From contig NC_092466.1 of the NCBI RefSeq assembly GCF_047495875.1, positions 14,938,561 through 15,002,560 on the forward strand: a stretch of DNA of 64,000 nucleotides, read 5' to 3'. Of this stretch, positions 46,801 to 58,800 are shown piece after piece (position 1 is the first letter of the stretch; every line of letters starts with the position of its first letter). The notes under the pieces are model-generated. The model ran no database searches, was not told the origin of the DNA, and saw nothing but the letters and a program-made list of their open reading frames with translations. The DNA comes from Pithys albifrons albifrons (lineage: Eukaryota; Chordata; Aves; Passeriformes; Thamnophilidae). A program made the position numbers and the translations under genes.

Positions 46801-49800
46801 AGCCTGGCTCTGTGGCATCAGGCACCAAGACATGCCAAAGCACCTCTGCAATGCAGTGAAAGCATGAGGGTACCCCCTCCATCTGATGGCAGAGACAATC
46901 AGAAAGACCCAATGAATGTGTGGTTGGACAAACAAACAAACGCAAACTCCATCAGCAACTTGGGTGGTGGGTGACAGACAAAGATCAGGGTCAGAGTCCC
47001 ACAGGGACCATCCTGCTGTGTCCATCACCCCCAACACCTCCATGATGGCCCCTAGCCATCCAGGTTCCACTGAGGCACTGACTGCTCCCAAGCTGAATTT
47101 GGTTTTGTCAGTTCTGCTAAATATTTTAGGGATTTACACGGAAAAGCTCTCTGTGCTCCACGGCATGTCAGCCCCACTGGCATCATGCAGGCAGCCACAG
47201 ACACACCCTTGCCTGCCAGGGCATAAATAATTCATTGCCCCCATGAACAGGGTACAAGCAGAGGGAAGGAGGTGACAGAACTGGGGGAACAGGTTTCATC
47301 GTCCCCTGCCCAGGCTCCTGGGGTGTACCTCAAGACTCTCCATGTCCTGCAGTGGGAGGGCAAAGAACTGTATCAACAGCTGCAGGGAAACAGAGTTTGA
47401 ACCAAGCCCTGGTTACAGGTCTGACACACTGAGACTGCACTGGCAAACAAGACATCACAGCTTGCCTGGACCATCTCAGAGCTTGTTGGGTGTGCAAAGC
47501 ACAGCAATTTTGGAGGCACCCATTATATATCAGGCAGTGAGGCAGCACAGCCTCCAGGACCTCCAAGGAGGACAGCCTTCCCAAATAGGCACATCACTGC
47601 ATGGGTGTGCACAGCTCACACTGGGGCACAACACAGCCACAGCACCTCGTTATCTTGCATCAGCATGTTTTTGCCCCTCAGATGCCCACCATGCTACATG
47701 CACATGGCACCTGACCAGGATCAGCAGGGGTTCCCATCCCCAGCCCTGTCCCAGCTCCCACTCCAAGCCTCATCAGGGTCTCCTGAACTGTAAGACTGGG
47801 AAAAATCTCAGCCTGGCCATAAGTAATGCCACCCAAATCTGCTCCAGGGAAGGACAGCATCTCTCCAGGCTCTCCACCCTCACCACCCCACCCCAAGCCA
47901 CGATGATGGTGACAAATTAACAAGTTCCTTGCAATCACACACAGGTTGGACTTTCATAAATGGGAGATAGCACCAGTCTCATTTCCTTGCAATCAGCACT
48001 CCCTCTGCTGCCAACAAATCCGGCTCAGTGGGGTGACAGGAGGAAATGCAGTGGGGACAGGCTGGGACACGACCTCGGCTCCCATGTGTGCAGGCAGCCT
48101 GGAGCTGCCTGTGGGCCAGACAGCGGGACATCCTCCATCACCCAGGCAGATGCTGCCTGGCTGAGTGACACGGGCTATTAGCACATCGCTTATCCGGGGG
48201 CTCTGGCACACACCGGCTGCACAGCTGGGAGAGGGAGATAAGACACCCGAGGGATCCCAGGGAGGAGAAATATACTTCAACTGGCAGGAATCTCCCCCAA
48301 AATGGACTTGTCTTGAAGACACCAAAAGTGTTTGCTGCTATTAATAACTCCAGCCCTGCAACAAGGCGTGTGCCCTTGGCTCAGGCAGGCACAGCAACAA
48401 GACAGGGAGGGAGGGAGAGCAAAGCGATGCTGGAGATGGGGATGAGGTTCTGACCCATTGCTCCTCACCTACCCCCATGCCAACAGCACCCCAGCACTGG
48501 CCTAAAACCCATGGAGGGATGGATGGATGGATGGATGGATGGATGGATGGATGGATGGATGGATGGATGGATGGACAGATGGACGGACCTGGGTGTCTAC
48601 AGGCAGAGGAGACAGCAAAGTCAGTACTGCCCCTCTGACAGCCACAGCTCACCTGCACCTTTCTACAGCCTCAAGCCAAGATACTGTGCAGCCCAATGGC
48701 TGGGCTGATGGCCCCTCATGTCAGCACTGTCCCTCTCTCCACTTTTACTCTGAGAGAAGGCTCAGCCCGCCAGCCTCTTGCACTCTCTGCCCCATGGGGC
48801 AGCAGGGCCACCCACTCAGCATCTCCAGGGCATGCACTCAGCCCACTGCCAGCCCAGGGGGGGCCCCAGAAACTGCCTTTTTAAAGTGACATTTTGGGGA
48901 CAGGAAAGCTATTTTCGGTTGTTTCAGAGGCAGTGTTTCCATCGCAGTTTTTTTGCTTCCACTGGAGGGAGGGATGCTCTCCCTGAGGGTGCCATGGCAG
49001 GCAGCTTTGTGTTGGGCTGTGGTGCTCAGCACCAGCTCTATGCCACTCCTCACCTCCTGTCTGCCTACACAGTTTCTGGAGCTGCTATGCCCAGGAGAAG
49101 GGGCGAAAAGGCATCCCTGGGTTCTCACCTGGTCATGAGGGTCAGGAACCTCCCATATGGGAGAGGGGCTGGTGGGAAGCCCAGAGCCTGGGGGCCTTGG
49201 TCCTGCCTAAAACCTTGCCAGCATCAGCAAGTTGTCTTCCACAAATCTTGATGAGACAACCCCAAAAATATACACAGAGAGATGAACAATCCCCCGTCCC
49301 CCTGGGGCCCCCAAGCACTCTTGATAGGAATAAATGTGCCTGGCAATTACAGGGTGGAGGGGAGTGCAAGACCTGCTGAGACGCTCAGAAATAAATATGT
49401 TAATAATCAAATATCCATCCTCCTGTGCCTGAGCTCATGGGAGGACTTTCAAGTCTAATTAGCAGAAGATTTGTACCATTGCTGCCAGGGCTCGAGGGAC
49501 AATTCGCCATGGTTCCCACGAAGCGAGAGGTTCTGCTACAATTAGTCAGCAGCATCCCATCTGCAAGGATTACCTCCAAACCTCCCCCGTGTTCTGGGCT
49601 GGGGGCAGGCAGGATCCAGGTAAACCAAGATGAGAAATGACCCCAGGCTTTGATCTGTGCAAATTAATTCTGGAGCTGCAAATCCAGGGTGGGCAGGCAG
49701 GAGGACAGGCGATGAGGAAGGCAGCACACTAGGAGAAGTACCCAGAGCCCGCAGGTAACCCCACACTCACCCACCTGTACACAACCCCTAAACCTCTCCT

Positions 49801-52800
49801 CTTCCCACAACATCCTACCTCAAAGACCCAGAGAGCACCCAAAACCTCTCCATCCTGAGACTGATCATTTCCAAGCCAGATCCATTGACACCCAGGGCTG
49901 TTCACACCTACTGGGGGGGCAATTCCCAGTCTACCCCCACTGACACATGTTGTGCCTCTCATCACCAATGCAAAGACCTTACCCCAATCCATCACAGCAA
50001 GACAGGTAGTGCCCAGGGAAGCATTCCCACCACCCCTGCCCATGTATTTTTAAACAGGGTCAAATCCTGCTCCTGAGGATGCCATAACAGACACAGTTCT
50101 CACTGCTACAGCACTTTGTGGACTGGCTGCAATGGGAAGAAAAGGGCACCCAGAGGAGAAGACATGGGGGCAGCACCTGGAGGTGCACTACTGGCAGTGT
50201 TCAAACTGGGACCAGCCTCCTGGTAAAGGTACAATGGAAGACAGACAGCAAGGGGATGAAGAAAGGGATGGAAACAGAGCTGAGGGAGCCACGTATGCAT
50301 TGAGGACCAACTGCATAATTGAGGATGGTCTGCTGAGCAGGTGTTTGGACCCATGCATCCAGTCCCGCAGCAGGAGGCTGGCACATGCTCAGCCAGAGCC
50401 CACTGACCCAGCAGCTACTGCCAGGGACACTCATTCGCACCAACTAATTGTGGGCAGAGGTGCCTGGCCTGGCAACAGGCACCTTGACCACACACTCTTC
50501 CCAGGCTGGCAGCAGGCAAGGCTTTGAGCTGAGAGCAGAATTACAGATGGGGTGATGGCAGTCACATCCAGGGCACTTTCTCAGGGTTGGCCTGGAAACA
50601 TCTGTGCCAGAGATGCTGCGCCCATAAACAACAAAATCAGACCCCAGTCCTCTCAAGGGCTCACAGGTACTCCATGTTCAGTCACATACACTGAGTTAAG
50701 GCACAGTCACCCCATCCAGCTCCTCTGCCAGCCCCAAGAGACCTCCAGACCCAAGAGACGAGCACCACTGGGTTGTTCATGCTGGCAAACAAGGGGTTAC
50801 CAGCCCCTCACTTCCCCACAGTTATTTAATTAATCAGTGATACAAGGAAAGACCTATTAGCCGGAGAGTGACAGCAGGTTGTAATTACAGCAGGGCAGGC
50901 TGAGAAAACAAAGAGTGCGGAGGGACACACAGCATGGTGAGGGGCTGGGGAGACACCACAGCCCCTTGGCACCCACGTCCCTGTCCTGGCACTGTGGTCC
51001 AGGGCAGATGTGGGACCCTCGAGTCCCTTGTGAGCAATGGAGGGGGGAAATGGCTCTTTTGCTCTGAGGGATATGGTCCCAAAACAGCCTCTCTCTCCAG
51101 CTTGCACTGGGCTGGGGTGTGATTCTGGCCCCTTTCCAGGGATGTTGGGTCTGGACTAGTCCCAGGGAACAGCAGGTTTTCAGTGAGTCACTCTGAAATA
51201 TTAAACACCATCCCTAGCTGCTTCAGGGCAGCCGTCTGCACTGAAGGGACACACTGCCCAGCTGAGGTGAGGGGACAAAATTGCTGCTGGGACATGGCAC
51301 CCCAGAGGGGCTCTGCCTGCCCCTCCCTGAGCTGGGCACGATGCCCTTCTCCGGGGTTACTTCAGGCTTGGGTTTGAAACTTCTGCCTTGTGTCCTGCGC
51401 ACAGCAAGGGGCAGGGGTGGAACATGGGGCATAGCTATGCCATGAACAAGCAACTTACAGCCCCCTCCTTGCCCAGCCACCCAGTGGTGGTGCCCTCCCT
51501 GAGGAGGGGGAAGGCTTCACCCCCATGTCCCCTTGCAGAGGTTGAAAGGTACCTCCAGGTACCATCACAGTTGGGACACACTGGGGTGGCTCAGTCTCAA
51601 AGAGTATATGGCCACCTCCTGACCATCCTGCACCATCAGGTGCCGTTGTTGCCTGTGCTGCCCCCAGCCATGTCCTTCCCTTTGTTAAATCCTCCTGCCC
51701 TCAACCCAATCCTCTTACTTCTCCGTCTCCCATCACAGCATCTTTAAATTAATGCCTGACTGAGCGTGGGATAGAAGGAAATTAACCCTGGGCAGGGGGG
51801 CAGCCTCCACAATGCCTCTTATCACCTAAAGCACTATTCCCTGTCCTTCTCCCCCTCAACATGAAGGGGAGAGACTGGATCTGCCATAACCACAGCAAGC
51901 ATCACTCAAGCAAGGGATCTCAGCACCCACAGTCCTTAGATGAGGTGGCAAGTGCCCCTTCCAGTCCCACCCCTGCTTGAGAGTCTGCAAAGTGCCCAGG
52001 AGAGACCCTCAGCTGTGCTTAGGTTTGCACCAACAACAGCTGGCTGAGAGCAGTTCCAGAGCTGCCTGCTCCCCTGCCGGGGTGCCTCTGGGTCCCCGGC
52101 TCTGAAGCGAGAAGACAGGAGAGATTTGGCTGCTGGTGGGAAGTATTTGTAACTTCATGGATTGGGAAGTTCATAAGAGCTGGAATGGGTAGGAGGCAGG
52201 GATGTGGCCAGGATGAAGGGTGTTACAACACACAGCCCCGATCAATGCAGGGCATGATTCTTATCTGTGTCACTGTGGGGCAGTTGGAACCTGCCCCATT
52301 TGGAGGATTTGTGCAAGGGTGAGCAGACACCAAGGCCATGACAATCAGGTCCATCCCACTCAGTTGGGGTCCAGTCAGGACTTGATGTTTTCTAGAAAAA
52401 TGCACTAGGCAGCCGACACCATTGCTGCCAGCATGGTGCAGCTGTGGGACCTGCAAGACGTGTAATGGTCCCAGCTGGTGATCTCAACAAGCTGCCCTCT
52501 CCTAGGGTGGTGGTGGCCAGGGCCAGGAATTAGTCGCCAGAGCAGCGCTCCTGCTGATCCTCTCCGTTATGCAACAAATTATTCCACTCGCATTAATGAC
52601 TTTGCGGCAAAGGGGAAATGACATGAATGATTCCCGGTGCCTGGGAGTGACTCACTTTGTACGATGGAGGGAAAGTGAGCAGGGAGGGGGGACTCCAGGG
52701 GAAATTTGTTTGGGTCAGCATGGACAGCACAGGGCTGGAGCTGGGTTCGGAAGATGTGAATTCTAGAAGCAGAATAAGGGGGAAAGAAAGGCACTTAAGG

Positions 52801-55800
52801 GTAACCTCCACTACCCAGGAGAGGGCTAAGATGTCTCCAAGGGATGCTGGGATCAGTCATAACCACAGCATATTACAGCATCCCTCACCATGCTGCTCAA
52901 GTCCCATACTCATTTGCCAACCTGTACTGCAACCCCAAAACCTGATACCGGCTGCTGTCCCTCCCTGCTCTGGGGTCAGACAAGACCCCATGCAGGTACA
53001 ACCACAGCTGGGGGTGCTGTACCCTGCCACTCAACCCCCCAACTCCAACATGTAGCAGGATGGCAGCTGAGTAGCTGCCCACCATGGCCTTCAGGGCAGC
53101 AGTGGGGACAAAGGGGACCCATCACATGGGCTGCAGCCCAGAGCCTGGCATCTGACCCGCTCTCTTCTCCATCACCTCTGGAGGCTTCGCTAAATCACGC
53201 CATTAAAAACTAAAGCATAATCTCTCTTGGAATGAATCAAGAGCGGTCAAGGGTCAGCCCTACCAGCCACCTCCTGTGGACACCAGAGACTCGTGAAGAC
53301 ACACCAGGGACTTCAACAACCCACTGTCAAGTGGCCCCAGGGGGATCTTTGCGGTGATGGAGGGCTGGGTGGATTAATGCCTTCAAACCCATTCAGGGGC
53401 TTTCTGTAAGCAATGTAATTTAAAAAAATTCAATCTAGTAAGAAGCAATTAACCAAAGGGACCAGGAGCAATGGCTCACTCGACTAATCTCGTTAGCGAG
53501 CAGGACAGCTCTCATTTCACCCCACCACAGCAGGATGGGCTGCCGTCACTGGTGAGAGGAGTCGGATGGCTATTCCCTGGCTCCTGACCATGGGTGTGCA
53601 AGTTTTCTAGTGTCTCCCTGCATCCCGCAGCTTCCCCAGCTGGGCCCAGGTTAAAACCCCAGAAACCCCTCTTCCATGTGACTCAGATCCTGGCCAGACC
53701 ATCACCAAGGCTGCAGTCCTAAAAAGCACTTTTTTGGCATCCAAATGCATGGTTGGTGATGGGAAGAGAGCGAGTAAGGGAGCTGAAGCATACCAGCTCT
53801 GTTGTGGGGCCAGAGCCTGAAGTCAGGAGCAGGGTCCCCCTTTTTACCCCACAGAGGTGCAGTGACATGGTCCTGCCTGTCTCTCATGGTATCATCTTGC
53901 CAAGCAACCTTCCTCTGCTTCAGAAGGTCGAGCCCCTTCCCTACAGGAATGTCACTGCCATGGGACATATCTCACAGGCACAGCAGAACAGGCCAGAGAA
54001 GGTCCTATCCTACCCTGTCAGACCCTAAGTCTCTGCATCAGAGCTGTGGCAGCAGATTTGTGCCACCACCCCACCTGCTGAGTTAGTCACTCCATCATTG
54101 TCCCTGACCTGCTCCCTGGAGAGAGGCCGTAGGTGAAGCCAGTCCCTCAGGGCTCTGAGTATTCCCTGCGTTCCTACGGGCACTGCTGCTTCTGCAGTAT
54201 GGTCCTTGATGGACTCCTCCATGGGTCAGTCAGATGCCACAGGATGAAGCCACCTGCTTGTGGCAGGTACAGCCCAGGGCTCTTAAGAGGAGCATGGATC
54301 AGGTTTGTCTGCACGCAGGGGTATGCAGCACCCCTGCTTTGCACAAGCCACAGGCTCCAAAACACTCACTGCAGATGGAGCTGGTGCAGGAACTGGATGA
54401 GCACCTATGCTCAGAGCTGGGGCACCTACTTGTATGTTCTGCAGACCTCAGTGTCCCCAGGTGGGATGGGCAGGAGCAGCATGGACAGGACACTGACCTG
54501 CTTTTCTGCACCCAGAGCCCCCAGCAGCAATGCTAACACCGACCCAGGGCTGGGAGGAGTGCCACCTGCCCAAACAGGAGGGAACCCCAACCTGACAGGT
54601 TCAAAAGCAAAGTGCCTCCTGCCAAAATGGGGCTGGAGTGACCCAGAACCAGCTGGAGCTGAGCCTTGGGTGCAGGAGGGGCATGCAAGGCATGGACACA
54701 CATGCACACCAACAACGGCACCCCTGTCCACAGGTGTCTGTAGGTGACTTGCCCTGTCTGGACCTGAGAGGAAATGTTCAAGAAAGCCTAGATTCAGAGG
54801 TAGTGAACACCTCCTGCATCCCTCATCCCCATCAGCCCCTGTTGAAGGCAGTGTTATCCTGCCCCCAGTCCCCTCTTGCAGGGCTCCTTCTCCAAACAAG
54901 CTATTTACCCTCACTGCTCCCCAGGGGCTGCACCACCCATTTTCATTTGAAGAGAAAGACAAACTTACTTAAAAGACAAGCAGCCAGAACCACAGCAGCT
55001 CAGGAGCCCTGACAAGAACCTCCCACCCAGCACAGCCCAACTGCCACATACCATTTGCAAAGTACTCAGTGGGATATATTGCTGGGAGTGGGGCCACTCG
55101 TCCTCTGTATCTGGTGACACCACCATGGCATGGCACCCATCCAGCTCCAGCTGCCAGCAGAGCACCCTGGCATGGACACTGGGTTGAACAGGACCCCTGC
55201 ACTCAGCCACAGCCTCTGCCCCATGGAAAGGGGCTCCTCTCCCCCTTTGCTCCCAGGGAAGATGCTTGCAATAGCCTAGGTTATTTTTAGCAATAACCAC
55301 ACTCAGGGCTCCGCAACCTTAGTGAAGGGTTTTGATTCTTCCCCAAGCCAGAGCTCCTCACCATGGCATCAGCCCTCCCAGCTCAGCACCCCGATGACAA
55401 GGGATAGCAGGGAGAATCATTTCACTCGAGGCTCATTCATCTGCAGCACGATTAAAGCCCAGGGCTGGGATCCATCCCGGCGGCAGGAGAGCGATTTACC
55501 AGCAGATGGATTTATCATCTTCCAAGCACAGCAATTTGGCTTAAACAAAACCAAACCACTTCTCCTAATGAAAACATCACTAATGAGCAGAGCCCGCAAG
55601 TGAGGTGGGGGCAGCTCGACTAATGGGGTCTCTTCTGTCCTTCAGGACTGGTGAAACACACTGATGTCCTGACAGTAAGGAAGGAGCCTCAGCTCCAGCT
55701 GGGATGTATGAACCCAATACAGCTCAGAGGAAAACCGAGTTTGCTCCATGGACCAAACCTCCTGTCCTAGCCACCAAGGCTCTAGGGGCAACTGGCTCCA

Positions 55801-58800
55801 GCACAGCACACAGTATGAGAACAGCACCACTGAGTCCAGACACCTCCAGCTGCAGCACAGCCAGCAGTGGGGAAAAGCTATATGCCCAGAGCCCATGCAT
55901 GGCTAGCCCTGTGGAGCAGGAGCTGTACCTCTTGGCCAAAATTGCAACAGCTGTGAATTATGCATCGGCATCTGCAGAAACGAGCCATTTAACTGTCCCA
56001 ACCAAACCCACAAACTTCCTGTCAATTAATTCCATGCCACCAATTCCCCATGGACTCCAACCTGCCTTTGCTTGCAGGGATGCAGCAGTAGCTGCCAAAA
56101 CCTCAGGTCCAACTTTTCCACCTGCAAGATCTAACCTGTTCATGGGCAGTGGTACCCAGCAGCATGACCCACATGCTCCTTGCCCTATCCGTGGATCTTC
56201 CCTGCATAGGCTTGGAGCAGCATCCCCTCCATCAGGGACTCCCAGGATCTCAGCCTCTGGTCATGTGACACCACAACACCCTGTGAGAGGGGATTCCTCG
56301 GCATCAGAGGGCTGCAGACAAGCCAGGACAGCAAATAGGGAAGAGGAAGAAGGTAGAGATGCCAGGAGGAGGAAGACAGCACAAAGATGAGGCAGAGTCA
56401 GGCAACAGTCCCATCTCCTCAGGAAGGTGCAGCAGCCATTGAGGGCACGGCACTTTGTCAAAAAGAGGACCCACATGAACCCTCCACCCTGGCACATGAG
56501 TGGGAGACCCTTCCCCGCAGTACCCCACTCTGACAGAGGTCCTCCTGGGAGGCTGGGGACCTGGCTTGAGGGTCAGCCTGGCTTCCAGCCCAGCCTCACT
56601 GCCAGGCTGCAGGAGCAGAAGTGGCAAGCAGAGGGAGGGTCGTGTGGGGCAGCAGAGGCAGCACAGAGGAGGCAGGTTAGCAGGGGAGCGGGGGGATGGA
56701 CAACACGATCAGTTCCCATGGACTGGAACCCCAGTGGAAGAACACTGGTGTCTGTCACCCCTTTTGGAGGCTGCTTCTAGGAGGGGGGACAACCCACACT
56801 GAGCAGAGGGATGCAGGCACCTGGCCCTGCCAGACCTGTAAGGGCAGGGTCATGCACTCAGGGGTGTTTCTGTACTTCTTGAGAAAGGAGCTGGGCAAGA
56901 GATGGAGCTTTATTCTGGGCATGGGTGAAGTTCCCATTCTAGTCCCCCTCCCTGGGATCCATCCCAGCACACTGGCACAGCACACAACTTGCCATGCACA
57001 CTTGCAGATGGGCTCCTGGCCAGCCCTGCCTGCCTTATGCCCTTGCTCCCACCCAATGGCCTTGTCACTCCATTCTCCAGCTGCAGATCCCAGCTCTTCC
57101 CCCTACACACACTATTATTTGGGACAGGCTAGAACTGACACCTCCTCCACACCATGGGAAATAAATTATCCCCCTTGCAGATGGAAGTCCTACGCTATGG
57201 CAAGCTGGTGGAGATGTTCCCCCCACCCAGCTGATCACAGCCTGTGAGCAGCCACGATGGAGCCACTGGGTTTGCTGGCAGCAGAACAAGCCCCTGGCAC
57301 AGACTTAGATCTGCCCATCACCCCGGACCTGCCTGCAGTAGATGCATCACCAGGCCATGGCTTCTCAACTTTATGCTGTGACAGGGATAGGAATCCTGCT
57401 CCCTCTGTGCTCCCAACTACCCAACTGGCCCATCGTTCCCTTAGTGTATCTGTGGAGGACAGTTTGGCCCCATCTCTCCTTTCTTACTACTATAGGAAGA
57501 AATGCCTCTGAAACATTCTCCCTCCAGGTAGGGAGGAGAGCTCAGCCAGACACTGCACTGTTGCTACACTGGTACCTATGGCTTTCATCTCACAAGGCAG
57601 GTTGCTGAAAGTGACAAGAGTTGGGGAGTCCCCATCCATCAGCCCTGCCTCCAGAAACAGGAGGATCCCAAAGCTCTGCAGATGACCACTATAGCAATTG
57701 CTCAATCCTGCAAATGCTGCAGTTGCCTTTTGGGTGGAGCAAAGTGGTTGCTCAAGTCCCCACATCATGGTAACAGGAAGGAAAAAGAAGGGGTGAAAAA
57801 GCAGGGATGAAAAGAGATCCTCCTAACTCTGTTTTGGGGACTCAACAGCATTGGAGGTGAATCCCTCATCTTTCTGAAAGGCAGTTAGGGTGTTTCCCCC
57901 CACCCCAAACAGCACAGATTGACCCCGTGCTGGTACATGCTGTCCCATACACAGGACACAGCAGAGCTGGGATGAGCTTGTCCCTTGGGGTATGATGCAC
58001 TTCCAGGGCATCCACCCCTGTTCTCCACCTGGGGCTGGGGCAGCCTTGCTGCCCACATGTCCCTGCAGAGTGTCAGGCAGGAGGAAAACCCATCTCCAAG
58101 AACACTCACCTCTCACACTGCCAGCATTTGGGGCCAGGGTTGTGGTACCTGCACTTCTCAGGACAAAGTGGCACTGGTCTCCCATTTCTTCTGCATGGAG
58201 GGCCATGGTCAGAGCAGTCCTGAGACACTGGCTCTGGGCTCTGCTTGCCCACTAATCACTCATGTCATTAGAGGCTGAAGGAATAATGTAATTTATGGAT
58301 GGCTTTTATTTCTCGCTAGCGTCATCTAAATATCCCAGAAATGGACCAGTTTAATTTCCTAGTGGCGTAACCTAAACATTTGTCTCCTTAGCACCCAGGT
58401 GGGTGTCCAGCCACATACTCAGCAGCCAGGCATGGCCGCTGCCTGCCTTTGCCCCACTCCGCCACACCAGGACCAGCACAGGCAAGGTCCGCCCCAGCTC
58501 GCCCCAGCGCAGCCGGCCCGTGTTCCCCCGGCAAAGGAAGCTGCGCTGCTCTCCCTGCTGCTCACACGCAGGCAGTTCTCATTCACTCGGGCCTCACACA
58601 CACATCCACGTGCCCGCACAGCCGGGGCAGCTGGGCACACTGGAGATGCCGCAGGGAAGGGGGGCTGTCACTGCACCCTCATTTTCAACAGCTTTTTAAA
58701 TTTAAAAATTAGTGTGCTGCTGGGAACAGTGTGGAGGGTTTCTATCCTGAGCATGGCTGAGTCCTTCTACCCATTAGCCCCTCTCCCTCTTTCAGAAGTA

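Noticed and set aside
48511..48889. Open frames with Trp-Met-Asp-Gly repeats
   Set aside because: Translation of the GGAT microsatellite.
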